DNA of 64,000 bases from Hydromonas sp. (GTDB lineage: Bacteria; Pseudomonadota; Gammaproteobacteria; Burkholderiales; Burkholderiaceae), in assembly GCA_017495165.1 (NCBI GenBank), contig JAFEII010000028.1, positions 1 through 64,000 on the forward strand, given 5' to 3'. The translations under genes and the position numbers were made by a program. The notes beneath the pieces are model-generated. The model was not told where the DNA came from. It ran no database searches and was given only the letters and a program-made list of their open reading frames with translations. Shown in pieces: positions 55,504 through 64,000 of the stretch; the first letter of the stretch is position 1, and every line of letters starts with the position of its first letter.

Positions 55504-56613
55504 ATGGAACGTCGATCGTTTTTAAAAAAAGCCAGCGTTGCGGCTGGTGCAGGTGTATTGGCCGCATGCGCGGGTAAAACAGAAAGTACTGGTGCTGCAG
55601 GCGCAAATCCCAAATTAGAATGGACGCTTGCATCCAGTTTCCCAAAGAACCTGGACACGATTTTTGGCGGCGCTGAGCTCTTTGCCAAGCGCGTAAAAGA
55701 GTTGTCCAGCGGCCAATTCATTATCAGCGTCAAAGCGGCTGGCGAGATTGTGGCAGGTACGCAAGTGCTTGATGCGGTTAAAAACAAAACCGTGCAAATC
55801 GGCCACACATCCTCTTATTATTACTTCGGCCAAGACGCGACATTTGCATTTGACACCGCCGTGCCATTTGGCATGACCTCGCGCCAACACAATGCGTGGA
55901 TGCTGCATGGTGGCGGCCAAGAGCTCATGCGTGAGTTTTTTAAAGCACACAATGTGGTCAATTTTATGGGCGGCAATACGGGCACACAAATGGGTGGTTG
56001 GTTCAAAAAAGAGATCAAATCCGTTGAGGACTTAAAAGGCCTAAAATTCCGCGTGGGCGGCTTTGCAGGCAAAGTATTGTCTAAATTGGGCGTTGTGCCA
56101 CAACAACTGCCAGGCGACCAAGTCTACCCAGCACTGGAAAAAGGCACGATTGATGGCGCAGAATGGGTGGGCCCGTATGATGATGAAAAACTCAGTTTCT
56201 ATAAAGTCGCGCCGCATTATTATTACCCAGGTTGGTGGGAAGGCGGCGCGAGCCTGTCTTTTTACGTCAACAGTGAGGAATACGAAAAGCTGCCTGAGTT
56301 GTACAAATCCATCATCGCCGCCGCGTCCATGGAAGCGCACACGGATATGCAGGCAAAATATGATGCCAAAAACCCAGAAGCAATGGCCAATTTGATGAAA
56401 AATGGCACACAGTTGCATCCGTTCCCAGACGATGTCATGGCGGCGTCTTTTAAAGCCACGCAAGAGGTTTTTGCTGAGGAATCGGCCAAAAACCCCGCGT
56501 TTAAAAAGGTGTTTGATCAGTGGATTAAGTTCCGCTACAACGAAGTTCAATGGTTTGGGATTGCAGAAAAATCGTACACGGATTTTACGACCAGCAACCC
56601 TTGGAATCCTTAA
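55504..56613 (+). CDS. TRAP transporter substrate-binding protein, TakP-like, Tat-exported lipoprotein
   Basis: 369 residues. The N-terminus carries a twin-arginine motif (RRSFLKK at 3-9) and a lipobox (LAAC, Cys22), so it is probably exported folded and lipid-anchored. The DctP-family body resembles the TakP/alpha-keto-acid group: LAS-S-FPKNLDTIFGGAELFAK, the AWMLHGGGQELMREFF segment and GTIDGAEWVGPYDDEKLSFY, with the Arg in LKFRVGGFAGK. Likely ligand 2-keto acids or similar. Its permease genes are probably dctQ/dctM at 59.6-62.0 kb on the other strand. GAGGAGCTC ribosome site. Confidence 0.88.
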   Translation: MERRSFLKKASVAAGAGVLAACAGKTESTGAAGANPKLEWTLASSFPKNLDTIFGGAELFAKRVKELSSGQFIISVKAAGEIVAGTQVLDAVKNKTVQIGHTSSYYYFGQDATFAFDTAVPFGMTSRQHNAWMLHGGGQELMREFFKAHNVVNFMGGNTGTQMGGWFKKEIKSVEDLKGLKFRVGGFAGKVLSKLGVVPQQLPGDQVYPALEKGTIDGAEWVGPYDDEKLSFYKVAPHYYYPGWWEGGASLSFYVNSEEYEKLPELYKSIIAAASMEAHTDMQAKYDAKNPEAMANLMKNGTQLHPFPDDVMAASFKATQEVFAEESAKNPAFKKVFDQWIKFRYNEVQWFGIAEKSYTDFTTSNPWNP

Positions 56614-56662
56614 TTTAGGTGTTCTAGGCTTTAAAAATGCATAAAGTCGCATAAAGCCGCAT

Positions 56663-56695
56663 AAAAACCGCGCCCAAAATTTGGCGCGGTTTTTA
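56663..56695. terminator. bidirectional terminator
   Basis: AAAAACCGCGCC pairs with GGCGCGGTTTTT around CAAAATTT, between convergent TRAP receptor and EcfT genes. Confidence 0.9.
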
Positions 56696-56712
56696 TATGT
56701 TTTTGCATGTTT

Positions 56713-57456
56713 TTACATGTACTTTGACAGGCGATGGCTAAAAAACATCTCGCTAAAAAATCCCACACCAATTAATGCAACCAGCAAGAGTAGGGCGCGG
56801 ACGCGCTGGCTGCGAGTGGCTTGGTAATTATAATAAAACGCCTTATCCTGACCCAAACCGCGTGCGCGCAGACTCATCGCGCCGCGTTGGGCATGCCGAA
56901 TCGCAAAAATAAGCAAAGGCAGCCATTGTAAAAAACGTTGCTTCGCTGACAAGCCGCGCAGCTTGGCATTGAGCGTGATGCGGCTTGATTCGGCACGCAA
57001 CAATGTAATGGCGCCGATGCCAACCAGCGTTGCATACGCAATGGTGCTGCTAAGGTAACGCCGCTGTAACCCAGACGTAATGACATCGCGCAGATTGACC
57101 ATTTGCGCTGACAGCAAAGCGACCCAAGTCAATGCCCAAATTTTGAAACCGATGCGATTGGCCTGTGCCAAAACCTGCTCAGGCGTTAGCTCAGGTGCGT
57201 GATACAAGCGATTCAGTATCCAAATTGAAATGGACAGGCCAAATGCAAGCGCGAGGCTTTTGAGCGCAAATTTTATGCCTGTGCGCTGTAACAAACCTGC
57301 AAGGCAAAACACGAATGCCCAAGCGGCGAGCGTGTGCCACTGAAATGGCAGGGCGATTGCAATGAAAAAAATCCACAAAATCAGCCACAAATGCGCATCA
57401 TGGAAACAACGTCCACGAATCGGCGCATTGGTTTGAGTCGGATGCGCTGAACTCAT
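56713..57456 (-). CDS. ykoC: energy-coupling factor transporter transmembrane protein (EcfT/YkoC type)
   Basis: Scaffold membrane subunit of an ECF vitamin importer, 247 residues, five or six helices. The coupling motif ARG is in MSLRARGLGQ and a first related motif in LLRAESSRI. Its start overlaps the end of the ATPase gene by four bases. Together with the two upstream genes and the TPP riboswitch it forms a YkoEDC-type importer for thiamin or its hydroxymethylpyrimidine precursor. Confidence 0.85.
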   Translation of the reverse strand: MSSAHPTQTNAPIRGRCFHDAHLWLILWIFFIAIALPFQWHTLAAWAFVFCLAGLLQRTGIKFALKSLALAFGLSISIWILNRLYHAPELTPEQVLAQANRIGFKIWALTWVALLSAQMVNLRDVITSGLQRRYLSSTIAYATLVGIGAITLLRAESSRITLNAKLRGLSAKQRFLQWLPLLIFAIRHAQRGAMSLRARGLGQDKAFYYNYQATRSQRVRALLLLVALIGVGFFSEMFFSHRLSKYM

Positions 57457-58796
57457 ACGCTGCCGTCCATCACGTGCAGCTGCCCATTGTCAATCTGCCA
57501 AATTTGATTGGCAATCGCATCTTGCACCGTAACATCATGCGTGATAACAATCAGCGCATGCCCGCGCTGTTTGAGTTGCACAATTAACTGAATGATTTTG
57601 AGCGTATTCAGCGCATCTTGGCCAAACGTGGGCTCGTCCAATAAAATCAAAGGGCGCTGCTGAAAACACGGATAAAGCAAGGTCAAACGACGTTTTTGCC
57701 CCTCGGACAATTGATGCGGTGATCGATGTGCGGCATCAGGCAAACCAATATGCGTCAGCACGGATTGCGGCTCAGCCACGCCCAATTGTGCCAGTTCTTC
57801 GGCCACGGTATCAAAATAAAAATGGCTGTCGGGATGCTGAAAAACATACGCCATTTGGTTGGCGGGTTTTTTGAGCGGCGCACCATTCAGGCACAGTGAC
57901 AATTGGCCCGATAATGGTTTTAGCGTACCGGCCAACGTATTAAAAAAAGTTGACTTTCCCGTGCCATTTTCCCCCAACAAAACCGCGCATTCGCCTGAAT
58001 TCAAACAAGCCGTGGCGGTAAACAAGCGCCGATTGCGGTAACCAATCTGCAAAGAATCGAGCTGCAAGCTAACGCCTTGAGGGATTGCTTGCTGCGCAAT
58101 CGTGTATGGGCTGGCCACGGCCTGAACCCTTAAATCATCGGCTTGTCGCGCTTGCCACTGCGCAACACTCATTGACGTAATCACACCATCATCGGCCACA
58201 TGCCAACAAATATCGGCCAGCGCAGCCACGTGCGGGTGATGGTCAATCAACACCATGCCAACTTTGCCCTTAAGCGCTGCCAAATGCGCATAAAACGCAT
58301 CGCGCATCGCAGGGTTTAAAAATGCGCTTGGCTCGTCAAACGCCAGCCATTGAGGCTCAACTGCCAGCATGGACGCAAGCAGCAAACGTTGGCTCAAACC
58401 GTGACTCAAAATAGCGGTGGGCGCAAACTCATCATCAGCCAAGCCAAAATCGGCCAACCAATGTCGTGCCGCCAACATCGCCGCTTGAGACCAGTGCGCA
58501 TTCTCCATTGGAAAAAAAAACTCCTCACCCACGCGCTCATGAATGATTTGTGACAACGGATTTTGTGCAATATAAGCCGCACCCTCAAACGCATTGGGCT
58601 GCGCACCCGTCAATGTGCCCGCGATAAACTCTGGAAAAAAACCTTTGAGTAAATTTAAAAAAGTGCTTTTGCCGCTGCCGCTGTTACCAACCAGCCAAAT
58701 CACGTGGTTGGCTGGGGCGTGTAACGTTTGCTCTAACAACAAACCCGCAGCGCTGCGGGAAAATTGAAACGAAAACGGTGCAATCGTTTGGCTCAT
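57453..58796 (-). CDS. ykoD: ECF transporter ATPase with two fused ABC domains (YkoD type)
   Basis: 447 residues containing both ATPase copies of the ECF module. First domain: Walker A GNSGSGKST (Lys43), a degenerate signature ILSHGLSQRLLLASML, Walker B LAFDEP. Second: GENGTGKST (about 274-282), signature QLSEGQKRRLTLL, Walker B LILLDEPTFGQD and H-loop VITHDVT. The fused form is the YkoD arrangement of thiamin-precursor importers. Overlaps ykoE by four bases upstream and ykoC by four downstream. Confidence 0.9.
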   Translation of the reverse strand: MSQTIAPFSFQFSRSAAGLLLEQTLHAPANHVIWLVGNSGSGKSTFLNLLKGFFPEFIAGTLTGAQPNAFEGAAYIAQNPLSQIIHERVGEEFFFPMENAHWSQAAMLAARHWLADFGLADDEFAPTAILSHGLSQRLLLASMLAVEPQWLAFDEPSAFLNPAMRDAFYAHLAALKGKVGMVLIDHHPHVAALADICWHVADDGVITSMSVAQWQARQADDLRVQAVASPYTIAQQAIPQGVSLQLDSLQIGYRNRRLFTATACLNSGECAVLLGENGTGKSTFFNTLAGTLKPLSGQLSLCLNGAPLKKPANQMAYVFQHPDSHFYFDTVAEELAQLGVAEPQSVLTHIGLPDAAHRSPHQLSEGQKRRLTLLYPCFQQRPLILLDEPTFGQDALNTLKIIQLIVQLKQRGHALIVITHDVTVQDAIANQIWQIDNGQLHVMDGSV

Positions 58797-59431
58797 GATT
58801 GTGGTGCGTCACTTTTACTTTGCTGCGCTTGCGCAATTAAAAAAACATCAATCAAACCTGTTTTAAGCAAGCGCAGCGACAAATAACGCCCCAAAAATGC
58901 CGCCAAAACCACCGCTGAAACCATAAATGAAGCCAACTGCAACAGGTTTAAGCCCAGCGGCAGTTTGGCGTATTCATACATCAAGTAATCGTAGCTGTAG
59001 CTCAATAAAGCCGAGGCTGCCGCCGCCAGCGACAATACAAAAATTGACCAATTTCGATATAAAAACAAAGCGAATATGAGCTCAGCACCCAAACCTTGAA
59101 TAAAACCATATACAAAAGCTTGCATGCCCCACTGTGTGATAACGCCTTCAACCAATGCTGCTAAAACCGAGGCAAACACCGCAATCCCAGGTTTTCGAAT
59201 CAAATCGCTTAAAAAAACACAGGCCAACACCCATAACCCAGAACTTAAGTATTTCAGACCTAAAGGTTTTAAAACTGGCTTGGTCAACTCATAGACTTGC
59301 GTCCAAGCCCAATACCCAACGCCAATCGCCGCCGCAATCACAGCGGCAGTTAGCCACTCTTGCAGCGTGATGGATTTGAAAAGTTGTGGGATGGTAAGAC
59401 GGTTTTGATGTGAAGCAGGGGCGTGTGTCAT
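58793..59431 (-). CDS. ykoE: ECF transporter S component, thiamin-precursor specific (YkoE)
   Basis: 212-residue substrate-binding membrane subunit. Six hydrophobic segments; the YkoE-family pattern includes GVGYWAWTQVYELTKPVLKP, ITQWGMQAFVYGFIQGLGAE and a Tyr-rich stretch SYSYDYLMYEYAKLPLG. First gene after the TPP riboswitch, which ties its substrate to thiamin metabolism: hydroxymethylpyrimidine in the best-studied YkoE systems, or thiamin itself. Confidence 0.88.
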   Translation of the reverse strand: MTHAPASHQNRLTIPQLFKSITLQEWLTAAVIAAAIGVGYWAWTQVYELTKPVLKPLGLKYLSSGLWVLACVFLSDLIRKPGIAVFASVLAALVEGVITQWGMQAFVYGFIQGLGAELIFALFLYRNWSIFVLSLAAAASALLSYSYDYLMYEYAKLPLGLNLLQLASFMVSAVVLAAFLGRYLSLRLLKTGLIDVFLIAQAQQSKSDAPQS

Positions 59432-59437
59432 GAGTAT

Positions 59438-59522
59438 CCTTTCCTACGCGGGGATTATCCCGAATCAGGTTCAGCGGTATTTCTCAGCCCGACTGTGACA
59501 AACAGTGAGCACCCGCAGGTTA
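59438..59522 (-). promoter_or_regulatory. TPP riboswitch (THI element)
   Basis: On the minus strand the conserved THI-box blocks appear in order: GCGGGTGCTC, then GGGCTGAGAAATACCGCTGA with the CTGAGA pyrimidine sensor, ACCTGAT, CGGGATAATCCCCGCG, and GGAAAGGATA ending just before the ykoE start. With the stop of the helix only a few bases from the ribosome site, it likely shuts translation when thiamin pyrophosphate is abundant. Confidence 0.95.
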
Positions 59523-59591
59523 ATGTGAGTGCGGATTATCAGGCGAGCCGTACTTAAAGTCAACTCAAAAAAATGTAAAAAATCATAAAAA

Positions 59592-59625
59592 AACGTAAAA
59601 AACCGCCCTTGTGACAAGGGCGGTT
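59592..59625 (-). terminator. terminator of the dctQM2 transcript
   Basis: AACCGCCCTTGT pairs with ACAAGGGCGGTT; read on the minus strand it is followed by a T-run (GGTTTTTTACG). Confidence 0.8.
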
Positions 59626-59652
59626 GGTTGTTAATTGATTATCGCTTACCAA

Positions 59653-61380
59653 TTAGTTGCTAGGAATAAAATCAAACTGCGGCTTGGTTTTATCCGCAGG
59701 CTTGGCTGGCGTGGTATTGGTAGGCACCACAGGCTTTTGTGGCAACGGCACGGACAACTCCACTGCTTGAGTTGTCTGACCGGATTGCACCGCCGATGTT
59801 GCCCCGACTTTATTCGCACCATTTGGTGTTGAAATCATGTTTGGAAACGCAATAATCAATCCGACCATAACCACCTGAATCATCACAAATGGAATAGCGC
59901 CCAAATAAATATCTTTGGTTTTGACCTCCGGCGGCGCAACCGAACGCAAATAAAACAGCGCAAAGCCAAATGGCGGATGCATGAACGAGGTTTGCATATT
60001 GACCGCAAGCAAAACGCCCAACCAAACCAAGTCAATCCCCATTTTGTGCGCAACCGGCGCAATCAGCGGCACCAAAATAAATGACAGCTCAAAAAACTCC
60101 AAGAAAAATGCCAACACAAAAATTAACAAATTAATCGCAATCAAAAAGCCAATCGTGCCACCAGGAATGCCCGCGAGCAAATGCTCCACCCATTCAGGGC
60201 CATGAATTCCTTGAAAGACCAAGTTAAACACAGTTGAGCCGATTAAAATCATCAGGACAAAGCTGGTGAGCTGGGTGGTGCTGCTCATGGCTTGTTTCAT
60301 TTTTGGCAAGTCAATCCGCTTTTTGAACAACGCAAGAACAATCGCACCGACTGCGCCAAAAGCGCCGCCCTCGGTTGGGGTTGCAATACCGAGTAACACC
60401 GTACCAAGCACCAAAAATACCAATGCCAACGGCGGAACCATCACAAAAATAACGCGTTGCGCCATGTCGCTGAGCAAGCCAAGGTGAAATGATTTATTGA
60501 GCAATGCGCCGATGTAAACCGCCGCGACCCCAACTGCCACCGCAACCAGCAAAGAGCGACTCCGTGACAAATCAACCGTGTCCGCGCCCCAAAGAAGGTT
60601 CGTAGGTGAAACAGACTGCGTGCTCAAATGATAAAAAACCAAGGTTAAAATAGTGGCGGTCAGCGTCATCAGCAGCAAGGACATGCCGCCAGATTGACCA
60701 TGATTGGTTTTGGCAAAAATACGTGCGCTTAATGGCAGCGCTGGCACCCAAGTGGGTTTGAATACAGACACCAAAAGAACATAAAGCAAATACATGCCAA
60801 CCAGCATAAAACCGGGCTTGAATGCCGCATTGTACAAATCGCCCACCGATACATTGAGCTGGCTGCCAAGAATAATCAGCACCAAAGAGGGCGGAATGAT
60901 TTGCGCCAAAGTGCCAGAAGCGGCAATCACGCCAGACGCGACCCGTTTGTCGTAACCATATTTGAGCATGAGCGGCAAAGAAATCAAGCCCATAGAAATC
61001 ACGGAAGCTGCGACCACACCGGTGGTTGCAGCCAACAGCGCACCGACCAAAATCACCGCATACGCCAGCCCGCCACGCACCGGACCAAAGAGTTGACCGA
61101 TGGTTTCCAGCAAGTCCTCAGCCATGCCGGAGCGCTCCAAAATCAGCCCCATAAAGGTAAAAAAAGGAATGGCCAGCAGCGTGTCATTGGTGAGAATGGT
61201 ATAAATTCGGCTGGGCAATGCTTGCATGAGGTTGGGGTTCAAAACCCCAACCGCAATACCAATGGCGGCAAAAAGCAGGCCATTGGCAGCCAAAGAAAAG
61301 GTAATCGGAAAGCCCGACAGCAAAAAAACAACCAAGCCGATAAACATCAGCGGGGCCAAATTATTGGCTAAAAATGCCAT
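59653..61380 (-). CDS. TRAP transporter large permease DctM, extended form
   Basis: 575 residues, well above the usual 430. DctM signatures are present: PFFTFMGLILERSGMAEDLL, TGVVAASVISMGLISLPLML, IIPPSLVLIILGSQLNVSVG and the C-terminal VNMQTSFMHPPFGFALFYL. The extra length comes from an expanded middle region with additional helices (about 215-320) and a low-complexity Pro/Thr/Lys tail from about 520. Long DctM of this kind goes with TakP-type receptors. The start at 61380 is chosen over an ATG six bases earlier because GAGGAG sits six bases before it. 51 bases behind dctQ. Confidence 0.9.
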   Translation of the reverse strand: MAFLANNLAPLMFIGLVVFLLSGFPITFSLAANGLLFAAIGIAVGVLNPNLMQALPSRIYTILTNDTLLAIPFFTFMGLILERSGMAEDLLETIGQLFGPVRGGLAYAVILVGALLAATTGVVAASVISMGLISLPLMLKYGYDKRVASGVIAASGTLAQIIPPSLVLIILGSQLNVSVGDLYNAAFKPGFMLVGMYLLYVLLVSVFKPTWVPALPLSARIFAKTNHGQSGGMSLLLMTLTATILTLVFYHLSTQSVSPTNLLWGADTVDLSRSRSLLVAVAVGVAAVYIGALLNKSFHLGLLSDMAQRVIFVMVPPLALVFLVLGTVLLGIATPTEGGAFGAVGAIVLALFKKRIDLPKMKQAMSSTTQLTSFVLMILIGSTVFNLVFQGIHGPEWVEHLLAGIPGGTIGFLIAINLLIFVLAFFLEFFELSFILVPLIAPVAHKMGIDLVWLGVLLAVNMQTSFMHPPFGFALFYLRSVAPPEVKTKDIYLGAIPFVMIQVVMVGLIIAFPNMISTPNGANKVGATSAVQSGQTTQAVELSVPLPQKPVVPTNTTPAKPADKTKPQFDFIPSN

Positions 61381-61431
61381 AAACATCTCCTCAAAATTAC
61401 GTGGTTGCAGCCGCTATGATTGCGGCAGCTA

Positions 61432-62031
61432 TTATTTTTGTTGAATCGCATCAATGTATGCTTTAACTTCATCGTCAGGATTTTGTCCTGCTTTGCGAAA
61501 CGCATGAAACGCCATTTTTCCTTGTAAATAAGCCACGCGTTTAATCAATTCAGACACGCCTTGTAAAAGCAGTGGAAAAAACCCCAAAGGCAACAAAATT
61601 TTGGTTGGCCACAACAACAAAGGGCTGTTGCCCGAATGCTCGCCGCTGGTAAATGATTGCATAAAAAAACCAAAGCAGAGCATCAAAACCAGCGCGCAGA
61701 CTGGAAACATGAAGAAAATAATCCCAATGATGTCCAGTTTGACTTGCGTGCGCTCAGAGTAGCGCGCCACCAAGACATCAATCCGAACGTGTTCGTCTTT
61801 CTTGAGTGTATAAGCAGCGGTGAGTAAAAATATGCCGCCAAAAAAGATAAATTGCGACTCAAATAAGATGTTTGATACATGCTGAAACAAAGCCGTTTTA
61901 CTAAAAAATGTGCGCAGCACCGCATTAAACGTGCTCAGAATGACCGCCACCAACACAGCCCATTGCATGGCAGTGGCAATCTTTGTGTTCATGGTATCGA
62001 TCCATTTTGAAACGCGCAGCAGCGTGTCCAT
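61432..62031 (-). CDS. TRAP transporter small permease DctQ
   Basis: 199 residues with four transmembrane helices; includes ILFESQFIFFGGIFLLTAAY and ERTQVKLDIIGIIFFMFPVC, the DctQ fold of the TakQ group. The start at 62031 has AAAGGAGAA seven bases upstream; a 38-codon extension upstream of it is rejected. Pairs with the extended DctM downstream. Partner receptor is probably the Tat-exported DctP at 55.5 kb. Confidence 0.87.
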   Translation of the reverse strand: MDTLLRVSKWIDTMNTKIATAMQWAVLVAVILSTFNAVLRTFFSKTALFQHVSNILFESQFIFFGGIFLLTAAYTLKKDEHVRIDVLVARYSERTQVKLDIIGIIFFMFPVCALVLMLCFGFFMQSFTSGEHSGNSPLLLWPTKILLPLGFFPLLLQGVSELIKRVAYLQGKMAFHAFRKAGQNPDDEVKAYIDAIQQK

Positions 62032-62259
62032 AAATTCTCCTTTATCAAATTTTAACTGCCGAAGTATATGCGAAGTTTGGCTAAATAACCTAAAAAATGA
62101 TGGTTTTTGAGCTGCGCCTAAAAAAGTTTGCAGGTGTTTCAGCAATCAATGCGTGCTCTAAAAACAATACGCGTTGTCATTCGGTAATTATTCCAATACA
62201 CAGGTGATTGGGTAATTGCGCCTTAGTTTTTGTGCCTTGCTGACACATATTTCAGATTT

Positions 62260-62295
62260 AAAAAACCCACCGTGAATAATCGCGGTGGGTTTTTT
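62260..62295. terminator. terminator between lysS and dctQ2
   Basis: AAAAAACCCACCG pairs with CGGTGGGTTTTTT around an AT-rich loop; on the minus strand it would end lysS. The rest of the 62032-62348 gap shows no gene. Confidence 0.85.
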
Positions 62296-62348
62296 AAGAC
62301 TTTGATTTTTAACGTTTAAATTTTAAATTCTTGATGAAAAGGCCGCTT

Positions 62349-63893
62349 TTACACGTCTTCTTTGCGCAAATGTGGGAACAGCAACACATCACGAATATTT
62401 GGGCTATCGGTAATCAACATCATCAAACGGTCAATCCCAATTCCGCAGCCACCTGTGGGTGGCATACCGTATTCGAGCGCGCGAATGTAATCCGCATCGT
62501 AATACATCGCTTCATCATCGCCAGCATCTTTGGCGGCCACTTGCGCCATAAAGCGCGCAGCTTGGTCTTCTGGATCGTTGAGCTCAGAAAAACCATTGGC
62601 GATTTCACGGCCAGTCATGAACAATTCAAAACGCTCGGTGATGTTGGCATCTTTATCAGACGCACGCGCGAGCGGCGAGACTTCAACGGGGTAGTCGATA
62701 ATAAAGGTGGGATTCCACAATAAATGCTCGGCGACTTCTTCAAATAATGCCAACTGCAACGCGCCCAAACCCGCATTTTTCATGGCAGGCGCATTCATGT
62801 CAACCCCATTTTTGCGCAACTGCGTGCGCAAAAACTCAAGGTCGGTCAAATCCGTGCCAACATAGCTTGGTGCGTATTTTTCAATTGCGCCCACAATACT
62901 CAAACGGTCGAACGGTTGCGACAAATCAAGGGTTTTTCCTTGATATTGCAAGACCGCGCTGCCGGTGGCGTGGGTTGCGACGTGGCGCAAAATGCTTTCG
63001 GTGTAGTTCATCAACCAATGATAATCGGTGTACGCAGCATAAAACTCCATCATGGTGAATTCAGGGTTGTGGCGCGGGCTCACGCCTTCATTCCGAAAGC
63101 TGCGGTTGATTTCAAACACGCGCTCAAAACCGCCCACAATCAAGCGCTTGAGGTACAACTCAGGTGCGATGCGCAAAAACATTTCCATGTCCAGCGCGTT
63201 GTGATGGGTTTTAAATGGCTGTGCCGACGCGCCGCCCGGAATCGCATGCAACATCGGCGTTTCCACTTCCATAAACGCATGCTCATTCATAAAAGAGCGA
63301 ATCGCATTCATGGCTTTTGAGCGGGTTTTAAAGGTCTCACGTGTATCGGGTGTGACAATTAAGTCCACGTAGCGCTGGCGGTAACGAATTTCTTGGTCAG
63401 CCAAACCATGGAATTTGTCAGGCAATGGGCGCAATGATTTGCTCAACAAACGCAGCTCAGAGCAGCGCACCGATAATTCACCTTTGTTGGTTTTAAACAA
63501 AACGCCAGTTGCTGCAATGATGTCGCCCATGTCCCAATGCTTGAAGGCTTCATGTGCGTCCGCGCCCACGCCTTCGTCGTTGATGTAAAACTGGATTTGT
63601 CCCGTTGCGTCTTGAACGGTTGCAAAACTCGCTTTGCCCATCACGCGCTTGAGCATCATGCGCCCAGCGATGGTAACTGTGGCGTTTTGCTCCTCGAGCT
63701 GGGCTTTATCCAGCGCCTCAAACTTGGTTTGCAATGCGCCTGCGCGTTGCTCGGGTACAAAATCATTTGGGTACGCAACGCCAGACTCGCGCAGGGCTTG
63801 AAGCTTGGCGCGGCGCTCGGCAATAATGTTGTTTTCGTCGATGGGTTCAATTTCGGGGGCGTTGTTGTGGCTGTTGTCGGTCATAAGAGTCAT
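62349..63893 (-). CDS. lysS: lysyl-tRNA synthetase, class II
   Basis: Charges tRNA-Lys. 514 residues: N-terminal OB-fold anticodon domain (about 60-160, [20 protein letters not shown]), then the class II catalytic core with motif 1 around [20 protein letters not shown], motif 2 [20 protein letters not shown] and motif 3 [20 protein letters not shown]. Two starts are possible, 63893 and 63884 (MTDNSHNNA); neither has a strong ribosome site. Only the far upstream end is near the window edge; the gene is complete. Confidence 0.96.
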   Translation of the reverse strand: MTLMTDNSHNNAPEIEPIDENNIIAERRAKLQALRESGVAYPNDFVPEQRAGALQTKFEALDKAQLEEQNATVTIAGRMMLKRVMGKASFATVQDATGQIQFYINDEGVGADAHEAFKHWDMGDIIAATGVLFKTNKGELSVRCSELRLLSKSLRPLPDKFHGLADQEIRYRQRYVDLIVTPDTRETFKTRSKAMNAIRSFMNEHAFMEVETPMLHAIPGGASAQPFKTHHNALDMEMFLRIAPELYLKRLIVGGFERVFEINRSFRNEGVSPRHNPEFTMMEFYAAYTDYHWLMNYTESILRHVATHATGSAVLQYQGKTLDLSQPFDRLSIVGAIEKYAPSYVGTDLTDLEFLRTQLRKNGVDMNAPAMKNAGLGALQLALFEEVAEHLLWNPTFIIDYPVEVSPLARASDKDANITERFELFMTGREIANGFSELNDPEDQAARFMAQVAAKDAGDDEAMYYDADYIRALEYGMPPTGGCGIGIDRLMMLITDSPNIRDVLLFPHLRKEDV

Positions 63894-63966
63894 CTAAAAA
63901 TAGAAAATAGAAAATAAAAAATATAAAGCAGGATATAAAATTTAAAAAACCAAGACAAAATTAAAA

Positions 63967-63988
63967 CGCCGTGCAATCAAGCACGGCG
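63967..63988. terminator. hairpin near the window end
   Basis: CGCCGTGC pairs with GCACGGCG around AATCAA. It lies upstream of lysS, and may terminate a gene outside the window. Confidence 0.45.
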
Positions 63989-64000
63989 CAATCGCTAACG

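Noticed and set aside
1-64000. CRISPR array, tRNA genes, prophage or integrative element borders
   Set aside because: No regularly spaced direct repeats, no cloverleaf sequence that I could recognise, no integrase or phage structural genes; repeats present are REP-type or isolated.

Overview
The window looks like chromosome of a betaproteobacterium, most likely in or near the Burkholderiales, of moderate GC. The signs are the gene order recJ / lolC-lolD / tatD-comEC, an SRP RNA gene directly upstream of dnaX-ybaB, the rpsP-rimM-trmD-rplS operon, a CobD/CbiB-like membrane protein, an RpfE-type protein next to recJ, and several TRAP carboxylate transporters. The species cannot be named from the sequence. 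No tRNA, 5S/16S/23S rRNA, prophage or CRISPR array was seen.

Layout. 0-3 kb: a 180-bp tandem duplication built of REP-like hairpins, then ccoI-ccoS (cbb3 oxidase maturation). 3-5.6 kb, minus strand: an O-methyltransferase, ubiX, an EamA permease and a CGFS glutaredoxin. 5.8-14.3 kb: glutamate synthase gltB and gltD with an unknown coiled-coil gene between them, then a Na+/alanine-type symporter. 14.4-21 kb, minus strand: pta-ackA (acetate overflow), recJ and an RpfE-type protein, with a nested inverted-repeat element between the last two. 21-27.6 kb: lolC-lolD, an AT-rich VirK/YbjX gene that interrupts the expected synteny, tatD-comEC. 27.7-34.3 kb: a type I restriction-modification locus hsdM-hsdS-(broken RAYT)-hsdR, peppered with REP-like sequences. 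34.4-38.7 kb: a DUF3999/DUF2339 membrane pair. 38.9-43.2 kb: nadB, a 2-hydroxycarboxylate transporter, an IS3 remnant, an RluA-type pseudouridine synthase. 43.3-46.5 kb: a complete TRAP transporter dctPQM. 46.6-49.1 kb: ffs, dnaX (programmed frameshift), ybaB. 49.2-51.1 kb: dadA with a divergent Lrp-type regulator. 51.1-53.5 kb: rpsP-rimM-trmD-rplS. 53.5-55.3 kb: a decayed stretch and a CobD-like gene. 55.5-62 kb: a second TRAP system, its binding protein on one strand and its permeases on the other, separated by a TPP-riboswitch-controlled ECF transporter of the YkoEDC type. 62.3-63.9 kb: lysS.

How it fits together. The metabolic content is that of a respiratory organism living on carboxylates and amino acids: two TRAP systems and a 2HCT carrier for uptake, glutamate synthase for ammonium assimilation, DadA for D-amino acid oxidation, Pta-AckA for acetyl-CoA/acetate interchange, and CcoI/CcoS for a high-affinity oxidase.

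The least ordinary material is in the accessory parts. hsdM carries a ten-adenine tract at codons 4-7 that could switch the whole type I system on and off. A REP-associated tyrosine transposase lies inside the same locus, interrupted by two in-frame TAA codons that both sit where Gln is expected. REP-like units bearing the GTAG head touch hsdS at both ends and the hsdR start. dnaX shows the full E. coli-style -1 frameshift signal. A 24-bp perfect palindrome lies just upstream of nadB.
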